From assembly GCF_020921035.1 (NCBI RefSeq), contig NC_063156.1, forward strand, positions 29,498,283-29,562,282: DNA of 64,000 nt. Reading direction: 5' to 3'. A program made the position numbers and the translations under genes. Shown here piece after piece: positions 23,930-36,073 of this stretch (positions are counted from its first letter, which is position 1; every line of letters begins with the position of its first letter). The notes under the pieces were generated by a model. That model worked only from the letters and a program-made list of their open reading frames with translations. It was not told where the DNA came from and ran no database searches. This stretch comes from Rhodamnia argentea. Lineage: Eukaryota > Streptophyta > Magnoliopsida > Myrtales > Myrtaceae.

Positions 23930-26900
23930 ATGGCGACGATGCAAGAGATTCGAACGGTGCAAGAGAGCCCGAGGAGTCCGGAGGCTCGGCTCGGAATGAA
24001 GGTGGAGGATCTGTGGGATGTTCAGGGGGCACAGCTCAGTCCGACGGAGAAGCTCAACGCCTGCTTCGAGGGCGTCCCTGTCTCTGCTTTTCCTCCTGCT
24101 CCTTCTTCTCATGGTACCGATCGCGTTATCTCTTTCGGTTTATTGATTGCACGCGATGATCAGGACTCAATTTCGCGAAGAAGTTAGCAGCGACAGATTG
24201 TTTCGGATATGCATAGCTTAATCCAATAAATCTTCGTTCAGGAGCTTAATTTACTCGTACGTAGCAGCTTCTGGATGATTCCTGAATATTGATTATGCTT
24301 GCAGTCTTATTGGCTGATGCTGTAGACGAGGGATTGAGGATTGTTAGTAGCTAATCTAGTAGACACTTGCTTTAGAGATTAGAATGATGCCGGTACTGCT
24401 CAGGTATTGTACCATTAACATATATCGTCTGTGTAACTAATTTCCTAAAAAAGAATTGAAGGGGAGCAGAGCGTAACTTTGAGCGTTGGATCTCAATCGG
24501 AGTGTAAATGGATGAGTTCAGGTTAGTGGTGCCTATCGATAAATACGCGCAGTTTTCAATAAAGTAATTCGACAGTTCAAGAGTGATCTGCCAAGAATAT
24601 ACCCATGTACTGTCGCTTGTGACTTTTGTTTCTTTCATATATGGCATATTGAGAGCAAGATATCTTTTTATCCCGGTTCAGCAGCTGAAGCTGTGTACTC
24701 TAAGCGATGTATGTGCCCTTGTGTGCAGTAATTGAGATAAGATCAGATGCCAGTCTTGCTGAAGCAGTTCAAATATTGTCCCAGCACAAAGTCCTTAGCG
24801 CTCCTGTGGTGAATGTTGATGCACCTGAAGATGCCAGCTGGATTGATAGATATCTTGGCATTGTTGAATTTGCAGGAATTGTTGTTTGGATTCTACAGCA
24901 GGTGAGCCGGCCTAAAACAATTAACCATCCAAATAGGAAATGGCTGAATTTCTTACAAGTGTCTATTAGCTAACAGTTGCCTGATAGAGACTTGTTGAAA
25001 CTTGTGCCTAGATTCGAGAGAGCAAGGAGAGAATAATAGCAACTTTTAAAATTTAAGAAAACGAGGAGAGGTTAAGTTTGATGTGCTTTCTTAGTGGTTT
25101 TAGGCATGTGCTCCTTTCAACTTATTATTATGATGGCTGCGAGCACGGCGTCACTCTTCTTCTGCCATGGATTAAATCCTCTTATGAAATCAAATAGCTG
25201 AACTAGGAATGGCTGATATTAGGAGAGAACTATCAGTGTAAATTGGGAAAATGACAAGAGTACTCTCATTTTACCTCACTCTGTAATTGCAAATGACGAT
25301 TTAACCGACCGAATTTAGTGCATTCTGCTTTCTGAACGAAGGGACCTCTAGTTGAGTTATCTAATTCTTCATGTTGCAGTCAGAACCTCCATCTCCCAGG
25401 AGTCCCAGATCAGGAGCTGCTTTTGCTTTAGCAGCTAATGGAGTAACTTCTGCTTCAGGGCTTGGAAACTTAGGTCCTGAACCTGCTGCTGAAACTTCTG
25501 GAAGCTTTTTTGAGGATCTCACAACCTCTGAAATCTATAACAATACCAAGGTTGTATGTCTAACGTCAATAGCTAAATCTCCTGTTTGATATTTGTTTTT
25601 TCTTTTTCTTCGTCATGTTGTATACCTGAAAAGGTTCTCATTCCAGTAAATTATGTCCATACAGGTACAAGATATTTCGGGGTCATTTCGCTGGGCCCCT
25701 TTTCTTGCTCTGCCGAAGTCGGATTCCTTTTTGACTATGCTCTTGTTGCTATCAAAGTACAAAATGAAGAGTATTCCTGTGGTTGACTTGGGTGAGGGCA
25801 AAATTGATAATGTCATTACTCAGTCTGCAGTAATTCACATGTTAGCTGAATGCACTGGCCTTCATTGGTTCGAAAGCTGGGGAACTAAAAGGCTATCTGA
25901 ACTTGGGCTCCCCCTCATGCCTCCTAATCAATTAGTCAAGGTGCGGCTCATTTTAGAACCTTTCTCCTGTTAAATATTGTCCTCACATCTCGTTCCCATT
26001 TAATCTCTCAGTCATTCAAGAAAGAATTAAAGGCACCATAAGCAGGATCTGATGGACAAAGTGCTCTTTTCAGAATTTGAGAACTTTCTGAATGTTTGAA
26101 TACACTTGTTTGTGAGAGAAATCATCCTCCAGGACGAAATGATACTAGATTATGCCACTACTTGGTCTCTTTATGTGCATTCCATCCTTTTTAAGTTTTG
26201 CAGAAGAGCACTTCGCCACAGGTTGTTTGCGATCATTATGTCCGTTTTGGTGCTCTATGGGTATATGAATCTTGTGTGCATTTCCCAGAAGACTATCCAT
26301 GGACACTAGAATAAGCAACCATGACAGAGAGTAATGTGGAATTTTGTTGAAGATTCAGCCCCCCAAACGCAGTCTTTTGGCTTTCTCAATCAGTTTTTAG
26401 TTTCAAAGCAAAATGGCAATAGCTAAACAGTCTTTGATCTGATATATACTGACTGCTCTCACTGCTTCAGGTGTATGAGCATGAACCAGTGATGCAGGCA
26501 TTTAAGCTAATGAGGAAAAGAAGAATTGGAGGGATTCCTGTTGTTGACAACAGTGGTAAAAAGGCAGTGGGCAATATAAGCATACGAGATATCCAATTCC
26601 TTCTGACTTTGCCAAAGATCTACCATGACTACAGGTTGGTAACAATTTTGTTCATCTTAACATGCTTCTTAATGGCGGAGCCTTCTCATTTTATATGCAA
26701 ACCATGTCTATACATTGCGTCAGGCTTGTTATTACGATCCGTTTGCTTATCGCTTGCTTCTCACAATCTATTCAGATCAGTTACAGCAAAAGGCTTCCTG
26801 ACTGCTGCTAGAAACTATCTGGAGAAGCATCAAGAAGCCTCCCCAATGTTGGGCAGCATGATAACATGCAAAAGCGATCAGACTATCAAGGAGCTAATTT

Positions 26901-27073
26901 TGACGCTGGACTCCCACAAAATACAGAGGATATACGTTGTAGATGATGGTGGGAACCTACAAGGTGTTATCACTCTGAGAGATATCATTTCGAAACTAGT
27001 CCACGAGCCGCGTGGCTATTTTGGTGACTTCTTTGACGGAGTTCTACCTCTTCCTCAGAACAGCAGGGTCTGA
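23930..27073 (+). CDS. KING1: SNF1-related protein kinase regulatory subunit gamma (KING1-like)
   Basis: Gamma-type regulatory subunit of the SnRK1 energy-sensing kinase complex. Six exons join in frame: 23930-24113, 24729-24901, 25380-25550, 25665-25940, 26471-26634 and 26776-27073, all GT-AG, giving 421 residues. Four CBS motifs are visible: about 62-120 (VIEIRSDASLAEAVQILSQH), 177-240 (LLLLSKYKMKSIPVVDLGE), 268-320 (RIGGIPVV, VGNISIRDIQFLLT) and 350-405 (IQRIYVVDDGGNLQGVITLR). The C-terminus GYFGDFFDGVLPLPQNSRV is the family ending. The start was set at the first ATG giving MATMQEIRTVQESPRSPEA; an in-frame TTG upstream at 23915 is not needed. Intron 5 is a multiple of three without a stop (see findings). 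Family and orthology are firm. Confidence 0.95.
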
Positions 27074-27326
27074 TGAGGCTTTTTCATCAACCTTACTGAC
27101 TGTCTCCTAGTCGACTGACATCTTTTCTGTTTCTGTTGGATGCCACTTCACTTTGTTGTACGCGGCGGTTTTGGCTAACGAATAATTTGTGTTTGTAAAT
27201 AGGCAGGCATAATGAGTTTGCCTCCTCAAGAAATGTTACTCTGTTCGTAGTTTGCTGTGCGGGAGAACTGTGGGCAAACTTGCTTATATTGTCAAATAAC
27301 AGCTTTTCCATCTCTTCCCAAGATGC

Positions 27327-27412
27327 TGGTTCATTTCCCTTACTGTTTGGCTTCAGCAAATACGTAGATTGGTTCATTTCCCTGACTGTTTGGCTTCAGC
27401 GAATAAGTAGAT
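27327..27412. repeat. Tandem duplication of about 43 bases
   Basis: TGGTTCATTTCCCT(T/G)ACTGTTTGGCTTCAGC(A/G)AATA recurs twice back to back, just downstream of KING1. The two copies differ at a few positions. Likely a local slippage duplication in the 3' flank. Confidence 0.8.
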
Positions 27413-30400
27413 ATATTAACATCTAATTCTCTGTTCTCAGGAATAAAATTAGAAAAAATCATTTTTACTGAGAAATTATTTTTAAAAACAGAATCGTTAT
27501 CAAACAGGCCAAGTGCAAGTGCAAAAGCCAAGGGACATGTCTCATTGCACTTAATGGCACGCCTAGCAAACTATCTGCTGGTCCTATTGATCAAAGGGAC
27601 AAAACTCTTGGATGCTTTCCACCCAATGTAACCATTTGGGTTGCTCAAGTTTTTCGGCCCGGACTAAGGCATCAGCTTCTGCAGCGTTATAGCACATCGA
27701 TTGGTGTCGTGTCATTCCTCCAATGTGTTGTGTATCTCAGATATGCATCGAAGATCGAGGCCAATATCTCTCTGATCAAGTTGGGGATTCTCTTTGGATG
27801 TGATCGAGTGAACAATCTGTGCCATCGCTGAAAAATATGCAAGGAATCACATAGCGTAGAGGGCCTCCCCTGGAGTACGCACGACGTGCACAAGTTAAAA
27901 TTATTCACTCTACTACCTTGAGATTCAAATCGGTGGTCAAGCGGATCCTGTGCTTTGATTGCTTAGATCTTGTGATTTGATCGCATTAAGAAAGATATCC
28001 ATCTATTAAGTACCCGTTCCAAACGCAAGCCCCGGGGGGATGGGGGAATGGGTGAGGAGTATGACTGTACAGGGTCAACTCACTCGCAAACTAATAAGAT
28101 GAAGGATAATCTACATTAGCTGGATTTCCCATGCCACACACAAATAAAAAAAAAAGGGCAACTGCGCAACACTACCTGAACCTCTGATCACCATCCAAAA
28201 CACATCCCAAATATATATATTCACCAACCATCCGAGCCACGGTATAATATGACCAAATCCAGAGGCTCTCCGTTCCTTTAACTGAGAACAAGATACCACC
28301 GAGAGATTTTAACCAAGCATATTTTTTACCCTCCCCAACAAAAAGCAACAATTCAGGCGCCGTTTAAGACTCCATAGATCTCATACAAGGAAAACCAAAG
28401 GGTATCAGTTGTCTGGGAGTCTCGGACTCTTGTGGTAATGCCACCGCCATTGCAATCAGCAGGAGATTAAGCTAAAGAAACTCCCCGCTATTGCTTAATC
28501 AGTTCAATTCTGATAATTCTCAAACAAACAATAAGTACATTAAGTAAGATTGATAAATTCCATCCGTTTAAGACCCCATAGATCTCCAAAGGTTGAGCAA
28601 AACTAGCAACATGCATAACCAGAGACTTTTGACATAACCAGTGACTACGCCTCTATTAAAGATACATACTACTTGCATGGAAAAGTGTGCAAAGACTCTT
28701 CTTAAACAGGACATTCCAAGTTCCCAGCAGCATTAGACAAATAGTAGTGCTGATTTCATATTCATCAAGACACCAAACAGACACCAAAAGAAACCTATCC
28801 ATTCATCAGCCTTGCTTTTTGTCCTTGCATCTAACAGAATATGAAGTTTGACGGGGCTCGTGAGATATGGTAAAAATCCAATCTAGGATTTATTGAATAT
28901 ACTATGAACACTATCTCACTCTAACAACATCGTAAAAATCAGACGTCATCCCAGAATTTCCCACTTAACCTAAATCAGACGCTTAATTTGGAAATTATTA
29001 GAAAAATTGAATATTACAAAGGCATTTAGTATTTAGTATTTAAATGCATCCGAAATCATTTTAGCTGGCAAAGGCTAAGGAGAAACACTTCTTTTCTAGG
29101 TTAGAGACGAGGAAATAGGTACAAGAAAAAGGACATGTATCCTCTTTTTCAAAATTAGTGGTTTTCGGGAGTAGATGCATTGCAGTGATCACTGAAACAA
29201 GTCAGCAAGCTCTCTGTTTTCAGGACATGTATCCTCCTTTCCAAATGATTAGTTCAATTTACAGAGACAAAGATTGATATCCAAACAGACCAAAGGTCAG
29301 TCGGAATAAGACATATAAAGAGAAAAATTGATGATCAAACAAAAAATAAGTGGCCTCTATTTCAACTTTGATGAAAAAGCATATAATCATCATGCACCAT
29401 TTCTAAGGACCATGACAACAATATGATATCACTCACAGGGAAAAAGCAACTCCATAACCTATTTGAGAAAGTCCAACTTAGCTAACAGTATCATGCTACT
29501 ATATCATTCATTATCTCAACATCTGAACTTGATGGCCTTAACATACCCAATGGTCCAGCAATACTTTCAGCTCCAAGCCGATCTATTCCTTACTGAATAA
29601 CCTCAGTCTTTTACTCCTTTTGGTTAAAGGCACTTTCCAAGTTCCAACTACCGAATGTTATCCTACCTATAGATGAATTAACACGCACCATGTCCGTGCT
29701 AATGCAGAGTAATAGAATCTCGAGTGATCTTGATGAGTATATCATAAGGATTGCAGGATCTTGGCACGTAAATGCTCCTATCAGAATAAGGACACAGCTC
29801 AGTGATCTTTGTTATTAATATTGTCCATTAAATTCTAAGATCAAATTATCCTTGGTCATCCTTGAGCCCCCAGGTGGGTCCACTTTTTAACACCTTTGGG
29901 CAAAACTTTACTCCAATAGCTCTGCAAAAGTTATGAATTCAACGACACCTCCCCCGCCCCTCAAACAGAAATGCAAGATTGACTGCCTGAATCTAGAGTA
30001 CTCTTCTAACCACGCATTTGGCTCTTAAATATAAGATGGGGTCACAAATGCATATGAAAGATGAGGAGGAAAGAAAATTCCGTTTACTAGCAGAGATCAC
30101 AAAGACGATGAAAGGAGCTTCCACATAGAGGTTCTTAGTAAACCATCTTGCACAAAATGAACTTGACTTTCAATTGAATATACCATAATCAAGATATGGC
30201 AGAGCAACTTTAACATGAAATCATCAGGACGTTAACTCATTGCGAACTTAAAATGATCGTAAACAGGGAAGGGGGAGCCAGCAGAACTGCAGCATCAGAA
30301 AAACCAAAGGGGCTAAACTGTCATCTACAAGAAGTCCATGATATCTTGACTAGTTGAATGCTAAGTACGAATTAATATAATAATGTACACAAAAAGTGTG

Positions 30401-30586
30401 GAGCTATGTTCTATTATACATGTACATCAAGTAAAAGGGCAACATCTCAACCAAAAGCTGTTGTTTATAATGTTAAAACCAAAATCAAACATCCAATGCA
30501 TCATGTTACAACAGAAGGGTACATTTCCACTTTAATCTTCCTTATAAGAGCAGCATCCTCACCTGTTACACAAGTCCAGTATCCTC
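27413..30586. other. Intergenic region without a recognised gene
   Basis: About 3.2 kb between KING1 and EXO70. A short phrase, GTTTAAGAC(T/C)CCATAGATCTC, occurs twice (about 28361 and 28566). Otherwise only short, low-scoring open frames are seen. The part next to 30587 is the 3' flank or UTR of EXO70. Confidence 0.6.
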
Positions 30587-32578
30587 TTACGAATTTTTTC
30601 TTCTCAAATGATGCAGCACACCTGGCGATCCTTCAAACAAGTCCAGCAAGTAATTCTCCAAATCTTCCGGCGTATACTTGATATACTTCCCAGCATTCCT
30701 CCCGCTCTCTAGCTGACTCCCAAACCGGCCCATAAAGGAACGATACGCCGGAATCACCTTCTCAGATATAGATATGCGAAGCTCTTCACGGAGCTGAGGA
30801 TCTGGGACCTTCCAAGCCGTCTGAACCCTGTAAATGTCCTCGAAGCATGCATTGAAGTTCTTAAACCTATCCTTCAATGCCACCTTGGAAGCATTATTTG
30901 AGCTGCCACCAATGCCCTCATCCTTCAAGAAAGATAGCGACTTGCTCCAAGAGGCCCTTAGATAACTTGTGGCATATTGGCGGGTCAGCCCACGGCGCTT
31001 CCGAACCCAATGGTCACCCAAAAGATTCCCAAGCTCAGAACCCTTCACTTTCTGCACTACGTACCAGATATTATTCATCAAGAATATGTACTGCATGGCA
31101 GCATCCTCATAGAGTCTTGATTTCTCCTCAAGGTTCGACTCTAGAGTGGAAATCAGTGACTGGAAATGCCGTGTAACCGGAGACACTCTCTCAGTTTGCA
31201 ACTTGTCCCCACCGACTTTTTCCGAACCGTGAAGCTCGTCCTCATTGCCCTCCAAAAGAGAATCCAGAGATTCAATATAAACCACGAGCAACTTTAGATA
31301 ATTCATCACATATCGAGTTATGGGGTGAATCTCCCCATTTTGCATCGGTTTCCTCGAGGTTTCACCCTGCACTGCTTTCTCAAACTCCGAAAATGTGGCT
31401 CTTGCAGCCTCGCCTAATCGAGATAATACACCTTTGGCCTCTGACCACACAAACTCATCAGTAACCATTGCCTGCAAATTTGGCAACGCGTCTGCAAGAG
31501 CATCATACATATCAAGAATCCTAAAGAGCTTCTCCGATGACCTGTTGCCTATCGAAACTGCCTCTCCAAAATTCAACAATTGCATCATAGACCACTTTGC
31601 AGTCTCATTAAAGCAAATCTCCTTAATGGAATCAGAGCCACTAAAAATCTGATCACAAAGCCTCTTTTCGCCAGTTAACAAGACTCTTACCGCAATCTTC
31701 ACAGCCTGTATCCACTTCTTCACCTTCTCGTCCAAATCCTTCCACTCGACCTTCTGCACGTCCTCAATACTTAACTTCTCAACACCTAAGATCACCAAAC
31801 ACTCATCCAACGCCTCACGTCTCACGCTAGTATAAGCCTGACAACACTCCTTCTCATACCCAGACCTAATCATCCTCTCAGCGATCTCCCTCAATTCCAC
31901 CACGGCATCCGGATTAATCAAGTCCACAAACAAATCATCACCTATGCTCGCGCCTCGCTCGTGGAAACAACCACTGCCGTCATTATCAACCTCGCCGAAA
32001 CTCTCGAATTCATCATCAATCACACCTTCGTTCGAAACGAAGGAGAGGGAAACCCTACGGATCGATCCGTAGAGCCGATCAGCATCCAGAGGCACCGTGT
32101 TACGGATCAGTATGTGTCGAAACTCGTCCTCCAAACGCGACATGGCGATCTGGATCGCGGTATCGGCACGGTCAACAAAGTCCTTATGGTCTTCGACGGT
32201 CAAGTTCTCGCACAGTTGCAGAATCTCGTCGAGCGCAGACAAGTACTCGTTGGCATCCTCCGGCGAGTCTTCCCAGGGGAGAGAGTTGGAATTGGAGTCG
32301 TAGCGAAGGATGACCTTCTCCGCCGGGTCGAAGCGGTCCTCCAGTGCCGATGAAGAGTGGATCAAGTCGGTGATCCTGGAGAGGCGATTATCGAAGCTGG
32401 AGAAGATGAGGAGCATGTCCTCGCGGACTTCCTTGGGAGTGTTGAGGCTCTTCAGAATCTGCTGGGCGGTGGCCATCACGCGGTCCTCGGCTCCACCCCC
32501 GCCGCCGCTGCCGCCTTCTCCCCCTCCCCCTCCCCCTCCGCCGCCGCCGATACTTGATGTGGTTGTGGTCGTGGCCAT
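30587..32578 (-). CDS. EXO70F1: Exocyst complex subunit EXO70 (F1-like), intronless
   Basis: EXO70 is the exocyst subunit that binds membrane phosphoinositides and tethers secretory vesicles to the plasma membrane. One uninterrupted frame gives 663 residues, in the usual range for plant EXO70 paralogues, most of which lack introns. The N-terminus carries a long glycine run (about residues 11-29), then a helical segment ([32 protein letters not shown]). The Exo70 family core runs from about residue 270 to 650, with [29 protein letters not shown] and the final [20 protein letters not shown]. The start is the first ATG, at 32576-32578. Paralogue F1 is suggested by the nearby PPR and PAP genes, which resemble At5g50390 and At5g50400 next to At5g50380; D-type remains possible. 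The family call is firm, the paralogue less so. Confidence 0.92.
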   Translation of the reverse strand: MATTTTTSSIGGGGGGGGGGEGGSGGGGGAEDRVMATAQQILKSLNTPKEVREDMLLIFSSFDNRLSRITDLIHSSSALEDRFDPAEKVILRYDSNSNSLPWEDSPEDANEYLSALDEILQLCENLTVEDHKDFVDRADTAIQIAMSRLEDEFRHILIRNTVPLDADRLYGSIRRVSLSFVSNEGVIDDEFESFGEVDNDGSGCFHERGASIGDDLFVDLINPDAVVELREIAERMIRSGYEKECCQAYTSVRREALDECLVILGVEKLSIEDVQKVEWKDLDEKVKKWIQAVKIAVRVLLTGEKRLCDQIFSGSDSIKEICFNETAKWSMMQLLNFGEAVSIGNRSSEKLFRILDMYDALADALPNLQAMVTDEFVWSEAKGVLSRLGEAARATFSEFEKAVQGETSRKPMQNGEIHPITRYVMNYLKLLVVYIESLDSLLEGNEDELHGSEKVGGDKLQTERVSPVTRHFQSLISTLESNLEEKSRLYEDAAMQYIFLMNNIWYVVQKVKGSELGNLLGDHWVRKRRGLTRQYATSYLRASWSKSLSFLKDEGIGGSSNNASKVALKDRFKNFNACFEDIYRVQTAWKVPDPQLREELRISISEKVIPAYRSFMGRFGSQLESGRNAGKYIKYTPEDLENYLLDLFEGSPGVLHHLRRKNS

Positions 32579-32644
32579 GGTTTCGGTTTCAGTTTCAGTA
32601 CAACTATGGCGATCTCAGAGGTCGATCAAGTTGTTTTGTGAGAA

Positions 32645-32668
32645 AGAGAGAGAGAGAGAGAGAGAGTT
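32645..32668. repeat. GA microsatellite in the EXO70 5' leader region
   Basis: A GA run about 70 bases upstream of the EXO70 ATG, with a second GA-rich run near 32728-32745. On the transcribed strand these are CT tracts. Confidence 0.8.
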
Positions 32669-32749
32669 GAAATTTCGATGGCGATGACGTTGGTGATTGT
32701 GTTACAGTGAATGTGGAGAGAGACGGGAGAGAGAGAGAGAGGGGGGGTG

Positions 32750-33860
32750 TTGTGCGAGTGGCGGAGGACGTGAAATTACCAAAATGTGTCAGCCGGCCTA
32801 AAACCGCAGATAGAAGAATATCCAGACATGAATCGGAGTAACGTGTGTGGTAAGCGGTGTTGTTTTATATGTCGGTGCACGGACATTATTGACCTCCAAA
32901 TTATCTTGGCATTTTCTTTTTGGTCCAAATCTTAGCATTCACTCGGCCTGAAACTATCATATTAATCAATTAATCAATTGAGCATTCTTTAAAATTCTTC
33001 GAAGAAATAAATTACATTCGACAATCAAAAGCACTCTATCCTCTTCGGCTTGGTTTGTTTCGCAAAAAATCAATGATTTTCAAAGCGTATTTCTAAAAAT
33101 ATCCATTTGTGTAGCTCGAAGGAAATAGTCAATGAAAAATATTTCCATCGTTCACAAAAAATTTTGGTATGATTCCGCAATTCCGATGATTATACATTCT
33201 AAGTGAATTTCATCCTAATTCGGATCGCCTTACATTAAAAAAATCAGTAGGTAATTAATTAAGCGTATAATCAAATCTCGTGAACAGTAATTTCATGAGT
33301 GAAGTTAGTGACATGTGGGCTTTCGCATTTATTTTTCTAGTAATCAAAATAATCATTATATATTTCGCTCCGATGGCTCGAGGGATATTTGGCACCACAA
33401 ATAGCTTTCCATAAAGCGCAATGATCTTATCATCTCGCGAGCGCCGAACGATACTTTCACCCATGCTCATGTAATGACCTCGAGAAAATGCACGGATGGA
33501 ATTAGTGGAAACAAACGTCACTAAATTGTATAAAAATGTTTGGAGGGAAAAAAAAAATTAAAATAGAGTTATTTTCTTTCTTATATGCGTAAATGGATAG
33601 CAGCCATTTTATTAGGTTCTACAGTGGCCATGGCACGTCACCATAAAAAAAAAAAATTCTTATAAAATGACTTAGGAAATTCCATTGGAGATGGAAATCC
33701 TAACATTAGAGAGTTTATAACTACTTCCACTACCTAGCATTTGATCAGGGCTAAGCTAGACGCTGACATGTTGTAAGCTTTTACACAGCACACGACCCAC
33801 AAAACAAACCAAGAGAAGGGTCCAATCGAAGTTTCCTTCCTACTAATTATAACCGTAATT
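32750..33860. other. Intergenic, no gene recognised
   Basis: AT-rich DNA upstream of EXO70 with no convincing open frame, element end or RNA. Confidence 0.6.
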
Positions 33861-33866
33861 AACTTA

Positions 33867-36070
33867 GGTTGCGTTTGATCGTCCGAATTTTTAGTCAGAA
33901 TATGATTGGATATGAAATCCAGGGATTTTGTCATATTTTATCCAGTGTGATTTTTCCATATCTTATCTAATGTTTGGTGAATCGCAGTAATAAAACCGGA
34001 TATATTCATATCATATCATGTTCGTAATTTGATATCAATATAAATTAATATGAAAATATGCAAACGAAAATTGAAAGAATATCTTATAATCCATTGCCGG
34101 ATCCGGTAAGAAAAAGAAAATATAACCATTCATCTTTGTGACTGTGAAAAGTTTTGTCTCTCTCAATATATTCGTTAAACTTCAACACGAAACACAAAGT
34201 TACGAAAAATGAGGTTCGACTCTTTTTCTATTTTTCTTAGACTTTTGATGTGAACCTAAAAGTTAAGAAGGAGAAGAAATTTCAACTCTCTTGCTGTTTT
34301 CGTAGACTTTGATCGTGAACTAATAAAGTAGTCATGAAACTTCCACATGAACTAAAAATATAAATGAGAAGGATATGGAGATGCGATTTTTTTTTTTTTT
34401 TTTGAAATTTCATTGCCCCTTATTCTTCGAGAATTAGAAAATTCATTTTCAAGTTGGAATATATTCACTTAAAATCTATGCTCTCCTACTCCTTTTTTAC
34501 TTATTTTTAATTATAATTTTCTTTTTATCATTATTATTTTTTTTTTTGGTAAGGTAAGAATGTATTGAACTTTCCAAAAGGACTAGGTACAAGAAGAGAA
34601 CCGGACACACAAAAACCATGAACCATAAATGGCGCCGTCGGTGCCGGAGATGGTTCAACGGTGATCCGGTTGCAAGATACATGCGAATGTATTGGACGCA
34701 ATACCCGTAAGCAAGCGGACCGCAAGGGAGAGGGCAGCGGAATACAAGATTACAAAAAGGCGACACAAATAAAGAGACAAGAACAGCAACAAAAGGCGTG
34801 GAAATACCGAAAGCAAGGAAAAACCAAACGCCCCAATACACCCGAACTAGCAAGATCCTGGAACCGAGGATGAGTAGCTCCAAAACCAAACTCCAAAAAC
34901 TTGCCGTAGCTGCAGCAAGACAGAAGTGGACCAGCTGCATCGAGGCATTCAGCACCAGTGGTACGTGGAGGAAGGGCTGTGAGTTGACACGGCATAAAGG
35001 CAATGATCCACAGCACCCATAAGCTTCATTTGGAACAAACCTCTGAGAAGACCAGCCCTAGCGGGAGGGATATGCGCATTCCGTACCGTATACCCACGGA
35101 TATATGAGTCGGTGGGAAGAAAATGCAACAAACGAGCTGGAGAATGCAGCCTAGCCTTGGTCCATGGAGGTGTAAATGCAAGCTCAGCTTTCTGCGAAAA
35201 TGGTGGGAGAAAGGGTCCAATTCCTCTGTATGCTTCTATTTCGAGGGCTGTCACGGATGGGGGCCATAGACACACCTTTGTCCTTCACCATTTTAGTGAG
35301 GTGCAACATCATGGCCGGTATAAAGAGGCCTTTGTTTCGGAAAATAATGTTATTTCTCTCGGTCCAAATGATATGGCATAACGCTCCAAAGGAGAATCTA
35401 GCAATGCGGTGCCAAAAGGATCGGGTACCTGTCTGTTGTTTGATCCACCGTATATGGCCCATCCACGATCGATTGCACCAGGTGAGGTTGCATTTAAGTG
35501 CCCACTCCTCTGCAAGGCCGCGAGTGATGGGACACCGAAAGTACAAGTGGTTGACTGAGTCTGGTGTGTTCCGGCAAAAAGCACATACCCCATCATTATT
35601 TTAATTCCCTTATATCATTAATTAATAAATATACCATTATACTTAAAATATGTAATGATATAGATACTAGGATATATATATATGTATATGAATATATATG
35701 TATATATAGACACACACACACATACAAACTCTGTATTATAAAGAAGGAAGAAATTAAATTATAAATAAGATTTATAATAGATAAAAATGAAATTAGCTTT
35801 TTTTATTTTGAGTTTTCTTTTTAACATTAGAATTCAAATGTATTTAAATATAATAATTATTTTAATTTTATTATATAAGAAGTTTGTTATTCAGAAAAAT
35901 AGTTTTTATACAATGAACAAAAGAAATCCTATCCACCTTTATCCTATCTCCCTTATGAGATAATTATATCAAGGCTATATCCTCTTTATATTCCACTGTC
36001 TCCTATCCCGAACATGAACCAAACACGGAATATGATAAAATTTATCATATCCCGACTGTCAAACGTAGTC
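33867..36070. mobile_element. Tourist/Harbinger-like element with TTA target duplication, interrupted by a LINE
   Basis: The left end reads GGTTGCGTTTGATCGTCCGA and the right end in reverse reads GACTACGTTTGACAGTCGGG. Both ends share further similar blocks (GTGTTTGGTTCATG-like). TTA flanks each side (33864-33866 and 36071-36073), the 3-bp duplication typical of PIF/Harbinger/Tourist elements. Removing the inserted LINE leaves about 1.14 kb with no coding capacity, so it is a non-autonomous element. Confidence 0.7.
34536..35591 (-). mobile_element. 5'-truncated LINE (non-LTR retrotransposon) with target-site duplication
   Basis: The minus strand encodes a remnant of the RT-linked zinc-binding region. 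It reads DSVNHLYFRCPITRGLAEEW then WNRS-type sequence, and CHIIWTERNNIIFRNKGLF (about 35250-35560), matching the conserved IW-ERN-RIF motif at the end of plant LINE ORF2. Downstream it continues through a disrupted tail and finishes in poly-A (poly-T on the plus strand, about 34537-34547). ATCATTATT occurs at both edges (34527-34535 and 35592-35600), a target-site duplication. The element is truncated at its 5' end, so most of the reverse transcriptase is missing. Confidence 0.8.
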
Positions 36071-36073
36071 TTA

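Noticed and set aside
32310..32687. Proline-rich frame on the plus strand antisense to EXO70
   Set aside because: It is the complement of the EXO70 N-terminal glycine run; no independent coding signal.
34497..35003. 168-residue minus-strand frame with hydrophobic stretches
   Set aside because: It lies within the LINE 3' region and runs through its poly-A and beyond; not a host membrane protein.
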